The notes below the pieces were generated by a model that saw only the letters and a program-made list of their open reading frames with translations, made no database searches and was not told the origin of the DNA. Shown here piece by piece: positions 47,391 through 60,300 of a stretch of 64,000 nt of DNA (position 1 is the first letter of the stretch; every line of letters begins with the position of its first letter). A program made the position numbers and the translations under genes. The DNA comes from Stomorhina lunata (lineage: Eukaryota; Arthropoda; Insecta; Diptera; Rhiniidae): positions 53,176,328 to 53,240,327 of the forward strand of contig OW121743.1 of assembly GCA_933228675.1 (NCBI GenBank), in the 5' to 3' direction.

Positions 47391-48187
47391 TACCCTTCAC
47401 CACCATAGGTGGAAAGGGTATTATAAGTTTGTGCTGATGTTTGTAACGCATAGAAATATTTGTCTTAGACCCACCTTTTAGTATACCAATAGGCTTAGAA
47501 TCACTTTCTGAGTCGATTTAGCGATGTCCGTCCGTCCGTCCGTCTGGCTGGCTGGACCCCCATGTAAACCTTGTAATCAAACTACAGGTCGCAATTCTAA
47601 AGATAATTTGATGAAATTTGGCACAGATCATTTTTTTGATAATGGGACCATGGCTATTGAAATTGGTCAAAATCGGTCCATTATTTATGGTACCTCCCAT
47701 AGGTCCCACTTCCCGGAATTGCTATATTGGCCACGAATATCAATATTTTTTCATGAAATTTAAAACAAATACTGCTTATGTCAACTAAAATCACTGTACC
47801 AAATTTTGTTTAAATCGGTCCACATTTGACCATAGCTCCCATACAAACTCTTCTTTAAAAACGCCCTAAATGAGACAAAGAATCACTAAAACGCTCGTAA
47901 ATCTAAAGATAATGGAAATTTTGTGTCTATTTTTTGCATACATAATTTTTGTAACAACTGTAATCAACCTGCCAAATTTCGAGAAAATCGGTCCACATTT
48001 GACCTTAGCTCTCATATAAGTCCAAATGACGGAAACAGGTTGAATATATAAGTTTTGAGAAAATGTTTGTATGATGACAAAATTTAGCAAATATTTGTCT
48101 TTACACAGGAAAAATAACACCTTTGACCTTAGTGGTGAAGGGTATCGTATGGTCGGCTTGACCGACTATAGCGCTTTCTTACTTGTT
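47389..48187 (+). mobile_element. Helentron/DINE-like element, family B (copy B4), complete
   Basis: The cleanest B copy. Left hairpin TATACCCTTCACC..GGTGGAAAGGGTAT at 47390-47421, (GTCC)n at 47526-47543 followed by GGCTGGCTGG, and CATTTGACC.TAGCTC modules at about 47822 and 47995. The right stem-loop GTCGGCTTGACCGAC is at about 48152-48166, followed by ..TTTCTTACTTGT. About 800 bp; non-coding. Confidence 0.75.
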
Positions 48188-48189
48188 TT

Positions 48190-49735
48190 TATTTGAATTT
48201 TTGTAAAACAACTTTTTATACGTTATTTGCGCGCTTTTTTAGACCACTTCATCTAGAAATTAATGATTATAAGACTTTTAAAAATGATTATAAGACTTTT
48301 AAAAATGTATAATTAAATGCTCACAAATGTTAATTTAAGTTAGCAAAAATACAAAAACTAAAGAAGCTATGACCAGAAACTTACAATGTTGCTTATAGGC
48401 AACAAATGCCATTAAAGGGTTATATTGATAATTCTGACAACTAAATTTAAAGCAAAAACTTATTCAAGTGATATTTTTAATATGAATCGTAAATCAACTA
48501 CATTTTTCCTCACTTCTGTCTATTTAAAAACGAAAAGCCATATTTTGCGGTACGCAGACACAAGGTGTGTTTTATGGCCTGTAAAAAATGTTTTGATATA
48601 CTCTTAACGCTCTAACCGAAAACGCATATGTAATGAATATAATTTAAAATTTTTTTCTTGGCATATTAACAAAACGTGGCAGCAGTAAAATAAAAAACTG
48701 GGGAAAGGCGAACCAAGAAAACAAAAATGGTCACATTTTCTAATGATAAAAACCATGTGCTGTTGTTGTACTTGCTATTGTTGTTGTTGTTGCTATTCAT
48801 AAGTCATAATGAACTGTCAAATGCCTATCAAATTATTTATCTAAATTTAAGAGTGAAAGCAAGTGATGATACATTTATGATGAAGATGCTGATGAGGTCG
48901 ATGATGACTATAATGAGTCTGGTTATTAGTCTTGAATGCTGCTACATAAGTTCAAGTACTTAAATTGATTGTAGGGTGTGGGAAAATAAGAAAAAAAAGG
49001 GGCTGGATGGTTGATTGGGATGACCTTTTTTCTTGATTTCTTTCAATCAAAAAAAGAACTTAATAAGTATGAAGAAGCCTTAAAATAAAAAGGGATGGTT
49101 ATATAAATCTATTATTATAATTTTGGCACAAGACCTTTTTGCCACTTGAAATCGTTTTTTTTTACTCAACTTGTACTCCTTCATTAATTTAGGCAATTTC
49201 TTTGTATGATTCCTTAAGCCAAAAAAAAGAAAAGATGAAATGAAAGCAAGAGCTTATTTTATAAGGGTATAATAACAAATTAGACTTTTGTCAAAAGTTT
49301 TCCTAATACCTATTTTCCAGTTGTATTTTTCAATGTTTTTCCTCCATCAATACACGAACGAGTTTTGTGTCATAGCAAAAAGATCTTATTAAATAAACAA
49401 AATACTTAAATAATTGTGTTAAATTATATAGAGGCTTAGAAAGGACATCAATTTGGCAAAAGGATAGGGTTGTGAGAAAGGTTATTTTAGGTGGAATTAG
49501 TTTTCTTTTTTTGTCAATTTCAAGGATTACAAATCCCATTTAAGGATATTATTTATGTAGAGCTTGATGATTTTCGAATTAGTCTATTCAAAAGGGATTT
49601 TATTTTGTTTGAATTGCCCATCAAAATTAATTATGAATTTATAGAGATTATCTTACTACGGCATTATTTGCTTCGAGTTGATTGGAAATCAAAAATGGGT
49701 TAAATAAAACTGTGGTACAAAAGTCTAGAAGAAAA
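48190..49735. other. Unique AT-rich sequence; one weak coding candidate, listed separately
   Basis: Apart from 48727-48963 and a near-palindrome TGTTGCTTATAGGCAACA at 48387, nothing recognised. Confidence 0.45.
48727..48963 (+). CDS. Possible small secreted or membrane protein, or first exon (unrecognised)
   Basis: A 78-codon open frame. The start codon sits in AAACAAAAATGG, a context close to the insect translation-start consensus. Residues 11-24 are strongly hydrophobic (Leu-rich, HVLLLYLLLLLLLLFI), like a signal peptide or membrane anchor. The rest, NAYQIIYLNLRVKASDDTF and a Met-rich tail, matches nothing I know. The Leu run is encoded by a TTG/CTG microsatellite-like stretch, so the frame may be accidental. 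Possible donor-like GT sites follow the leader (about 48856-48866), but no partner exon is visible. It lies in the least repetitive part of the window. Low confidence. Confidence 0.18.
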   Translation: MVTFSNDKNHVLLLYLLLLLLLLFISHNELSNAYQIIYLNLRVKASDDTFMMKMLMRSMMTIMSLVISLECCYISSST

Positions 49736-49875
49736 ATTTAAAATTTGTAAAATTTCCTATTTTTATAGGAAATTCCGAAAATTTCCTATTTTTATAGGAA
49801 ATTTCGAAAATTTCCTATTTTTACAGGAAATTTCGAAAATTTCCTATTTTTACAGGAAATTTCGAAAATTTCCTA

Positions 49876-50075
49876 NNNNNNNNNNNNNNNNNNNNNNNNN
49901 NNNNNNNNNNNNNNNNNNNNNNNNNNNNNNNNNNNNNNNNNNNNNNNNNNNNNNNNNNNNNNNNNNNNNNNNNNNNNNNNNNNNNNNNNNNNNNNNNNNN
50001 NNNNNNNNNNNNNNNNNNNNNNNNNNNNNNNNNNNNNNNNNNNNNNNNNNNNNNNNNNNNNNNNNNNNNNNNNNN
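49876..50075. other. Assembly gap of 200 N within the satellite
   Basis: A run of exactly 200 undetermined bases. The round size suggests a placeholder, so the true array length is unknown. Confidence 0.98.
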
Positions 50076-52244
50076 AATAGAATTTCGAAAATTTCCTATT
50101 TTTATAGGAAATTTTCAAAAATTTCCTATTTTTATAGGAAATTTTCAAAAATTTCCTATTTTTATAGGAATTTTCAAAAAATTTCCTATTTTTATAGGAA
50201 ATTTTCAAAATTTCCTATTTTTATAGGAAATTTTCAAAATTTCCTGTTTTTATAGGAAATTTTCAAAATTTCCTGTTTTTATAGGAAATTTTCAAAATTT
50301 CCTATTTTTATAGGAAATTTTCAAAATTTCCTATTTTTATAGGAAATTTTCAAAATTTCCTATTTTTATAGGAAATTTTCAAAATTTCCTATTTTTATAG
50401 GAAATTTCAAAATTTCCTATTTTTATAGGAAATTTCAAAATTTCCTATTTTTATAGGAAATTTTCAAAATTTCCTATTTTTATAGGAAATTTTCAAAATT
50501 TCCTATTTTTATAGGAAATTTTCAAATTTCCTATTTTTATAGGAAATTTTCAAAATTTCCTATTTTATAGGAAATTTTCAAAATTTCCTATTTTTATAGG
50601 AAATTTTCAAAATTTCCTATTTTTATAGGAAATTTCAAATTCCTATTTATAGGAAATTTCAAAATTTCCTATTTTTATAGGAAATTTTCAAAATTTCCTA
50701 TTTTTATAGGAAATTTTCAAAATTTCCTATTTTTATAGGAAATTTTCAAAATTTCCTATTTTTATAGGAAATTTTCAAAATTTCCTATTTTTATAGGAAA
50801 TTTTCAAAATTTCCTATTTTTATAGGAAATTTTCAAAATTTCCTATTTTTATAGGAAATTTTCAAAATTTCCTATTTTTATAGGAAATTTTCAAAATTTC
50901 CTATTTTTATAGGAAATTTTCAAAATTTCCTATTTTTATAGGAAATTTTCAAAATTTCCTATTTTTATAGGAAATTTTCAAAATTTCCTATTTTTATAGG
51001 AAATTTTCAAAATTTCCTATTTTTATAGGAAATTTTCAAAATTTCCTATTTTTATAGGAAATTTTCAAAATTTCCTATTTTTATAGGAAATTTTCAAAAT
51101 TTCCTATTTTTATAGGAAATTTTCAAAATTCCTATTTTTTATAGGAAATTTTCAAAATTTCCTATTTTTATAGGAAATTTTCAAAATTTCCTATTTTTAT
51201 AGGAAATTTTCAAAATTTCCTATTTTTATAGGAAATTTTCAAAATTTCCTATTTTTATAGGAAATTTTCAAAATTTCCTATTTTTATAGGAAATTTTCAA
51301 AATTTCCTATTTTTATAGGAAATTTTCAAAATTTCCTATTTTTATAGGAAATTTTCAAAATTTCCTATTTTTATAGGAAATTTTCAAAATTTCCTATTTT
51401 TATAGGAAATTTTCAAAATTTCCTATTTTTATAGGAAATTTTCAAAATTTCCTATTTTTATAGGAAATTTTCAAAATTTCCTATTTTTATAGGAAATTTT
51501 CAAAATTTCCTATTTTTATAGGAAATTTTCAAAATTTCCAATTTTTATAGGAAATTTTCAAAATTTCCTATTTTTATAGGAAATTTTCAAAATTTCCTAT
51601 TTTTATAGGAAATTTTCAAAATTTCCTATTTTTATAGGAAATTTTCAAAATTTCCTATTTTTATAGGAAATTTTCAAAATTTCCAATTTTTATAGGAAAT
51701 TTTCAAAATTTCCTATTTTTATAGGAAATTTTCAAAATTTCCTATTTTTATAGGAAATTTTCAAAATTTCCTATTTTTATAGGAAATTTTCAAAATTTCC
51801 TATTTTTATAGGAAATTTTCAAAATTTCCTATTTTTATAGGAAATTTTCAAAATTTCCTATTTTTATAGGAAATTTTCAAAATTTCCTATTTTTATAGGA
51901 AATTTTCAAATTTCCTATTTTTATAGGAAATTTTCAAAATTTCCTACTTTTATAGGAAATTTTCAAAATTTCCTATTTTAATAGGAAATTTTCAAAATTT
52001 CCTATTTTTATAGGAAATTTTCAAAATTTCCTATTTTAATAGGAAATTTTCAAAATTTCCTATTTTAATAGGAAATTTTCAAAATTTCCTATTTTAATAG
52101 GAAATTTTCAAAATTTCCTATTTTTATAGGAAATTTTCAAAATTTCCTATTTTTATAGGAAATTTTCAAAATTTCCTATTTTTATAGGAAATTTTCAAAA
52201 TATCCTATTTTTATAGGAAATTTTCAAAATTTCCTATTTAGATA

Positions 52245-52650
52245 GGAAATTTTCAAGAATTTCCTATTTTGATAGGAAATTTTCAAGAATTTCCTATTTT
52301 GATAGGAAATTTTCAAGAATTTCCTATTTTGATAGGAAATTTTCAAGAATTTCCTATTTTGATAGGAAATTTTCAAGAATTTCCTATTTTGATAGGAAAT
52401 TTTCAAGAATTTCCTATTTTGATAGGAAATTTTCAAGAATTTCCTATTTTGATAGGAAATTTTCAAGAATTTCCTATTTTGATAGGAAATTTTCAAGAAT
52501 TTCCTATTTTGATAGGAAATTTTCAAGAATTTCCTATTTTGATAGGAAATTTTCAAGAATTTCCTATTTTGATAGGAAATTTTCAAGAATTTCCTATTTT
52601 GATAGGAAATTTTCAAGAATTTCCTATTTTGATAGGAAATTTTCAAGAAT
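52245..52650. repeat. Homogeneous 30-bp GATAGG sub-block of S3
   Basis: Thirteen identical 30 bp units (CCTATTTTGATAGGAAATTT, TCAAGAATTT). Successive 60-base lines are the same. Abruptly bounded by 29 bp units on both sides. Confidence 0.92.
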
Positions 52651-53927
52651 TTCCTATTTTTTATAGGAAATTTTCAAAATTTCCTATTTTTATAGGAAAT
52701 TTTCAAAATTTCCTATTTTTATAGGAAATTTTCAAAATTTCCTATTTTTATAGGAAATTTTCAAAATTTCCTATTTTTATAGGAAATTTTCAAAATTTCC
52801 TATTTTTATAGGAAATTTTCAAAATTTCCTATTTTTATAGGAAATTTTCAAAATTTCCTATTTTTATAGGAAATTTTCAAAATTTCCTATTTTTATAGGA
52901 AATTTTCAAAATTTCCTATTTTATAGGAAATTTTCAGAATTTCCTATTTTATAGGAAATTTTCAGAATTTCCTATTTTTACAGGAAATTTTCAAAATTTC
53001 CTATTTTTATAGGAAATTTTCAAAATTTCCTATTTTTATAGGAAATTTTCAAAATTTCCTATTTTTATAGGAAATTTTCAAAATTTCCTATTTTTATAGG
53101 AAATTTTCAAAATTTCCTATTTTTATAGGAAATTTTCAAAATTTCCTATTTTTATAGGAAATTTTCAAAATTTCCTATTTTTATAGGAAATTTTCAAAAT
53201 TTCCTATTTTTATAGGAAATTTTCAAAATTTCCTATTTTTATAGGAAATTTTCAAAATTTCCTATTTTTATAGGAAATTTTCAAAATTTCCTATTTTTAT
53301 AGGAAATTTTCAAAATTTCCTATTTTTATAGGAAATTTTCAAAATTTCCTATTTTTATAGGAAATTTTCAAAATTTCCTATTTTTATAGGAAATTTTCAA
53401 AATTTCCTATTTTTATAGGAAATTTTCAAAATTTCCTATTTTTATAGGAAATTTTCAAAATTTCCTATTTTTATAGGAAATTTTCAAAATTTCCTATTTT
53501 TATAGGAAATTTTCAAAATTTCCTATTTTTATAGGAAATTTTCAAAATTTCCTATTTTGATAGGAAATTTTCAAAATTTCCTATTTTTATAGGAAATTTT
53601 CAAAATTTCCTATTTTTATAGGAAATTTTCAAAATTTCCTATTTTTATAGGAAATTTTCAAAATTTCCTATTTTTATAGGAAATTTTCAAAATTTCCTAT
53701 TTTTATAGGAAATTTTCAAAATTTCCTATTTTTATAGGAAATTTTCAAAATTTCCTATTTTTATAGGAAATTTTCAAAATTTCCTATTTTTATAGGAAAT
53801 TTTCAAAATTTCCTATTTTTATAGGAAATTTTCAAAATTTCCTATTTTTATAGGAAATTTTCAAAATTTCCTATTTTTATAGGAAATTTTCAAAATTTCC
53901 TATTTTTATAGGAAATTTTCAAAATTT

Positions 53928-54812
53928 CCTATTTTGATAGGAAATTTTCAAGAATTTCCTATTTTGATAGGAAATTTTCAAGAATTTCCTATTTTGATAG
54001 GAAATTTTCAAGAATTTCCTATTTTGACAGGAAATTTTCAAGAATTTCCTATTTTGACAGGAAATTTTCAAGAATTTCCTATTTTGATAGGAAATTTTCA
54101 AGAATTTCCTATTTTGATAGGAAATTTTCAAGAATTTCCTATTTTGATAGGAAATTTTCAAGAATTTCCTATTTTGATAGGAAATTTTCAAGAATTTCCT
54201 ATTTTGATAGGAAATTTTCAAGAATTTCCTATTTTGATAGGAAATTTTCAAGAATTTCCTATTTTGATAGGAAATTTTCAAGAATTTCCTATTTTGATAG
54301 GAAATTTTCAAGAATTTCCTATTTTGATAGGAAATTTTCAAGAATTTCCTATTTTGATAGGAAATTTTCAAGAATTTCCTATTTTGATAGGAAATTTTCA
54401 AGAATTTCCTATTTTGATAGGAAATTTTCAAGAATTTCCTATTTTGATAGGAAATTTTCAAGAATTTCCTTTTTTGATAGGAAATTTTCAAGAATTTCCT
54501 ATTTTGATAGAGAATTTTCAAAAATTTTCTATTTTTATAGGAAATTTTCAAAAATTTCCTATTTTTTTTAGGAAATTTTAAAAAATTTCCTATTTTTTTA
54601 GGAAATTTTAAAAAATTTCCTATTTTTTTAGGAAATTTTAAAAAATTTCCTATTTTGATAGGAAATTTTTAAAATTTTCCTATTTTGATAGGAAATTTTT
54701 AAAATTTTCCTATTTTGATAGGAAATTTTTAAAATTTTCCTATTTTGATAGGAAATTTTTAAAATTTTCCTATTTTGATAGGAAATTTTTAAAATTTTCC
54801 TATTTTTATAGG
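53928..54812. repeat. Higher-order block of S3, copy 1
   Basis: About 19 thirty-base GATAGG units, including two consecutive GACAGG variants (54026-54060) and one TTTTTTGATAGG variant (54471). TTTTTTTAGG units and five AAATTTTTAAAATTTTCC units follow. The order recurs at 55206 at an offset of 1278 bp. Confidence 0.9.
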
Positions 54813-55205
54813 AAATTTTCAAAATTTCCTATTTTTATAGGAAATTTTCAAAATTTCCTATTTTGATAGGAAATTTTCAAAATTTCCTATTTTTATAGGA
54901 AATTTTCAAAATTTCCTATTTTTTATAGGAAATTTTCAAAATTTCCTATTTTTATAGGAAATTTTCAAAATTTCCTATTTTTATAGGAAATTTTCAAAAT
55001 TTCCTATTTTTATAGGAAATTTTCAAAATTTCCTATTTTTATAGGAAATTTTCAAAATTTCCTACTTTTATAGGAAATTTTCAAAATTTCCTATTTTTAT
55101 AGGAAATTTTCAAAATTTCCTATTTTTATAGGAAATTTTCAAAATTTCCTATTTTTATAGGAAATTTTCAAAATTTCCTATTTTTATAGGAAATTTTCAA
55201 AATTT

Positions 55206-56025
55206 CCTATTTTGATAGGAAATTTTCAAGAATTTCCTATTTTGATAGGAAATTTTCAAGAATTTCCTATTTTGATAGGAAATTTTCAAGAATTTCCTAT
55301 TTTGACAGGAAATTTTCAAGAATTTCCTATTTTGACAGGAAATTTTCAAGAATTTCCTATTTTGATAGGAAATTTTCAAGAATTTCCTATTTTGATAGGA
55401 AATTTTCAAGAATTTCCTATTTTGATAGGAAATTTTCAAGAATTTCCTATTTTGATAGGAAATTTTCAAGAATTTCCTATTTTGATAGGAAATTTTCAAG
55501 AATTTCCTATTTTGATAGGAAATTTTCAAGAATTTCCTATTTTGATAGGAAATTTTCAAGAATTTCCTATTTTGATAGGAAATTTTCAAGAATTTCCTAT
55601 TTTGATAGGAAATTTTCAAGAATTTCCTATTTTGATAGGAAATTTTCAAGAATTTCCTATTTTGATAGGAAATTTTCAAGAATTTCCTATTTTGATAGGA
55701 AATTTTCAAGAATTTCCTTTTTTGATAGGAAATTTTCAAGAATTTCCTATTTTGATAGAGAATTTTCAAAAATTTTCTATTTTTATAGGAAATTTTCAAA
55801 AATTTCCTATTTTTTTAGGAAATTTTAAAAAATTTCCTATTTTTTTAGGAAATTTTAAAAAATTTCCTATTTTTTTAGGAAATTTTAAAAAATTTCCTAT
55901 TTTGATAGGAAATTTTTAAAATTTTCCTATTTTGATAGGAAATTTTTAAAATTTTCCTATTTTGATAGGAAATTTTTAAAATTTTCCTATTTTGATAGGA
56001 AATTTTTAAAATTTTCCTATTTTTA
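55206..56025. repeat. Higher-order block of S3, copy 2
   Basis: Repeats 53928-54812 in the same order, including the paired GACAGG variants (55304-55340) and the TTTTTTGATAGG variant (about 55719). By the AAATTTTTAAAATTTTCC units the offset has shrunk to about 1247, one unit less. Confidence 0.9.
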
Positions 56026-56045
56026 TAAGAAATTTTCAAAATTTT

Positions 56046-56734
56046 CTTTATTACCTTTGTAACACAGTGTAATTGCCGGCTTATACATATACAATATAAA
56101 ATCATTGGAGTTTTATACTTTTGGAGATAAGAGATTTTCTTTGTTTACAACTAATAAAAGTGATTAACTTTTTTCGATTAGTTATGGACTAAGTGCCTGT
56201 GACTAAGCAAAATGACGTCAATAAAAGTTCAAATTGTGGCAAAATAAATGGAGGATAAACAATAGATAAACTAATCAAACAAATTGATATTGGAACAGAA
56301 AAAAATCGACTAAATACTTTATTTGTTTATTATAAATAATACTTACTCTTACTCTTATCCCTAGTCGGGTCAATTTCAAATATAATGTGACCTATTTTTT
56401 ACTTCGTCATTTCTTAATATCTTTTCCATTGCATATATGAATGTATGAACAAAAAAATTTAGAAAACAAAAAAAGTTAAATAAAATAATTAAATTAGCAA
56501 TGTCAATGGTTTATTTGTTTAAAAGATCAAAGTTTTTCTAATTGTTCAAACATCTGGATTAGTCAATGCATGGAAACTGCTTGATTGAAAGAAACATACG
56601 GTTCAATTAATTTAAATGTGTGCTAAGACATACATACATAGCACAGTCAGTCGTATTCGAATAATTGGGAAATAAATAAATACTAGGTACTGATAAATAT
56701 TTTTAAATTCTTGAAGACTGAACAATTATTATAA
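56046..56734. other. Intergenic sequence, no gene seen
   Basis: AT-rich unique DNA between satellite arrays. Confidence 0.45.
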
Positions 56735-56900
56735 GTTAATGCGAAAAATTTTTGATAAAAAAATTATCTATAGCAAAATTTTTGATAAAAAAATTTTCTA
56801 CAGAAAAATTTTTGATTAAAAAATTTTCTATAGAAAATTAAAAAAAAAAAAAATTTCTGTGAAAAAATTTTTGATAAAATATTTTCGAAAAATTAGGATT
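56735..56900 (+). repeat. Short outlying S4 satellite patch
   Basis: About five diverged units of AAATTTTTGATAAAAAAATT / TTCTATAGAAAA, the same family as 57310-60935. Confidence 0.8.
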
Positions 56901-57309
56901 TATCAGGGTTGAGTTCGTTTTTAATTTTCAAATAATTAATTTGAAAATTTGAAAGCAATAATGTGGAGAAAAACTGAAAAAATTATTTTTGAACGCGGCT
57001 TGGATTGCAATTTCTGTCCCGCCACAGGACGTCATTAGCACTTAGCGCCCTCGACCACAGTCGAGTTATCAAATTGCAGAGATAATCATCAACTTAACTC
57101 ATTAAGTTTGATCGAACATCATTACGTTTAATTGATTATGTATTCTCCTATTACTTGTTTTGCTCGATGTTTTCACTTGCCGTTGGCATGTAGAGAAGAA
57201 CAAGACTTTTTGGTTTGATGCTATTTATAGAATAGTAACAGTGTTCACATATGTAAGTAAATTACATGAATGTATGTGTGTGTAAATGCAACGTGCCCTT
57301 TGCTTTTTA
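56901..57309. other. Intergenic sequence with a GC-richer patch
   Basis: 56995-57075 is GC-richer (TGTCCCGCCACAGGACGTC, CGCCCTCGACCACAGTCGAG). On the minus strand it has a weak A-box-like TGGTCGAGGGCG but no convincing B box. It may be a decayed tRNA-related repeat. Confidence 0.3.
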
Positions 57310-60300
57310 TTTTCAATAGAAAACTTTTTTGATAAACAAATTTTCTATAGAAAAATTTTTGATAAAAAAAGTTTTCTATAGGAAAATTTTTGATAAACAA
57401 ATTTTCTATAGAAAAATTTTTGATAAAAAGATTTTTTATAGAAAAATTTTTGATAAAAATATTTTCTATAGAAAACTTTTTTGATAATCAATTTTTCTAT
57501 AGAAAAATTTTTGATAAGAAAATTTTCTATAGAAAAATTTTTGATAAAAAAATTTTCTATAGAAAAATTTATTATCAAAAAATTTTCTACAGAAAAATTT
57601 TTGATAAAAAAAATTTTCTATAGAAAAATTTTTAATAAAAAAAATTTCTACAGAAAAATTTTTGATAAAAAAATTTCTATAGAAAAATTTTTGATAAAAA
57701 TATTTTCAATAGAAAACTTTTTTGATAAAAAAATTTTCGATAGAAAAATTTTTGATAAAAAAAATTTTCTATAGGAAAATTTTTGATAAACAAATTTTCT
57801 ATAGAAAAATTTTTGATAAAAAAATTTTCTATAGAAAAATTTTTGATAAAAAAATTTCTACAGAAAAATTTTTGATAAAAAAATTTCTATAGAAAAATTT
57901 TTGATAAAAAAATTTTCTATAGAAAAATTTTGGATATAAAAATTTTCTATAGAAAAATTTTTGATAAAAAAATTTTCTATAGAAAAATTTTTGATAAAAA
58001 AATTTTCTATAGAAAAATTTTTGATAAAAAAATTTTCTATAGAAAAATTTCTTGATAAAAAATTTTCTATAGACAATTTTTTGATAAAAAATGTTCTATA
58101 GAAAAATTTTTGATAAAAAAATTTTCTATAAAAAAATTTTCTATAGAAAAATTTTTGATAAAAAAATTTTCTATAGAAAAATTTTTGATAAAAAAATTTT
58201 CTACAGAAAAATTTTTGATAAAAAAAATTTTCTATAGAAAAATTTTTGATAAAAAAATTTCTATAGAACAATTTTTGATAAAAACAATTTCTATAGAAAA
58301 ATTTTTGATAAAAAAATTTTCTATAGAACAATTTTTGATAAAAAAAATTTTCTATAGAAAAATTTTCGATAAAAAAATTTCTATAGAAAAATTGTTGATA
58401 AAATAATTTTATCAAAAATTTGTTTATAGAAAATTTTTTATCAAAAATTTTTTTATAGAAAATTTTTGATAAAAAAATTTTCTATAGAAAAATTTTTGAT
58501 AAAAAAATTTTCTATAGAAAATTAAAAAAAAAAATTGTCTGTAGAAAAATTTTTGATAAAAATATTTTCAATAGAAAACTTTTTTGATAAAAAAATTTTC
58601 TATAGAAAAATTTTCGATAAAAAAATTTCTATAGAAAAATTGTTGATAAAATAATTTTATCAAAAATTTGTTTATAGAAAATTTTTTATCAAAAATTTTT
58701 TTATAGAAAAATTTTTGATAAAAAAATTTTCTATAGAAAAATTTTTGATAAAAAAATTTTCTATAGAAAAATTTTTGATAAAAAAAATTTTCTATAGAAC
58801 AATTTTTGATAAAAAAAAATTTTCTATAGAAAAATTTTCGATAAAAAAATTTCTATAGAAAAATTGTTGATAAAATAATTTTATCAAAAATTTGTTTATA
58901 GAAAATTTTTTATCAAAAATTTTTTTATAGAAAAATTTTTGATAAAAAAATTTTCTATAGAAAAATTTTTGATAAAAAAATTTTCTATAGAAAAATTTTT
59001 GATAAAAAAATTTTCTACAGAAAAATTTTTGATAAAAAAAATTTTCTATAGAAAAATTTTTAATAAAAAAAAATTCTACAGAAAAATTTTTGATAAAAAA
59101 ATTTCTATAGAAAAATTTTTGATAAAAACAATTTCTATAGAAAAATTTTTGATTAAAAAATTTTCTATAGAACAATTTTTGATAAAAAAAATTTTCTATA
59201 GAAAAATTTTCGATAAAAAAATTTCTATAGAAAAATTTTTGATAAAATAATTTTATCAAAAATTTGTTTATAGAAATTTTTTTATAGAAAATTTTTGATA
59301 AAAAAATTTTCTATAGAAAATAATTGATAAAAAAATTTTCTATAGAAAAATTTTTTGATAAAAAAATTTTCTATAGAAAAATTTTTGATTAAAAAAATTT
59401 TCTATAGAAAAATTTTTAATAAAAAAATTTTCTATAGAAAATTAAAAAAAAATGTCTGTAGAAAAAGTTTTGATAAAAATATTTTCAATAGAAAACTTTT
59501 TTGATAAAAAAATTTTCTATAGAAAAATTTTTGATAAAAAAAATTTTCTATAGAAAAATTTTTGATAAACAAATTTTCTATAGAAAAATTTTTGATAAAA
59601 AAAATTTTCTATAGAAAAATTTTTAATAAAAAAAAATTCTACAGAAAAATTTTTGATAAAAAAATTTCTATAGAAAAATTTTTGATAAAAACAATTTCTA
59701 TAGAAAAATTTTTGATAAAAAAATTTTCTATAGAACAATTTTTGATAAAAAAAATTTTCTATAGAAAAATTTTCGATAAAAAAATTTCTATAGAAAAATT
59801 TTTGATAAAATAATTTTATCAAAAATTTGTTTATAGAAATTTTTTTATAGAAAATTTTTGATAAAAAAATTTTCTATAGAAAATAATTGATAAAAAAATT
59901 TTCTATAGAAAAATTTTTTGATAAAAAAATTTTCTATAGAAAAATTTTTGATTAAAAAAATTTTCTATAGAAAAATTTTTAATAAAAAAATTTTCTATAG
60001 AAAATTAAAAAAAAAATGTCTGTAGAAAAAGTTTTGATAAAAATATTTTCAATAGAAAACTTTTTTGATAAAAAAATTTTCTATAGAAAAATTTTTGATA
60101 AAAAAAATTTTCTATAGAAAAATTTTTGATAAACAAATTTTCTATAGAAAAATTTTTGATAAAAAAAATTTTCTATAGAAAAATTTTTAATAAAAAAAAA
60201 ATTCTACAGAAAAATTTTTGATAAAAAAATTTCTATAGAAAAATTTTTGATAAAAACAATTTCTATAGAAAAATTTTTGATAAAAAAATTTTCTATAGAA

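Larger units (their letters stand above)
49736..56045. repeat. 29/30-bp palindromic satellite array (family S3)
   Basis: About 210 units. The main unit is 29 bp: AAATTTTCAAAATTT plus CCTATTTTTATAGG, each half a dyad. Shorter CGAAAATTTCC variants lie at the left edge (49750-49875). Blocks with TATTTTGATAGG and CAAGAATTTCC have a 30 bp unit and so stay open in several frames on both strands. This produces apparent proteins of up to 235 residues of FPILIGNFQE or KISYQNRKFL repeats. They are artefacts of the period. Confidence 0.96.

Noticed and set aside
52224..55919. Open frames of 140-235 codons on both strands (FPILIGNFQE / KISYQNRKFL repeats)
   Set aside because: They follow exactly the 30 bp satellite period, exist on both strands at once, and end where the period changes to 29 bp. 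Satellite artefact.
56995..57075. tRNA gene on the minus strand
   Set aside because: An A-box-like segment is present, but there is no B box at proper spacing and the stems do not fold.
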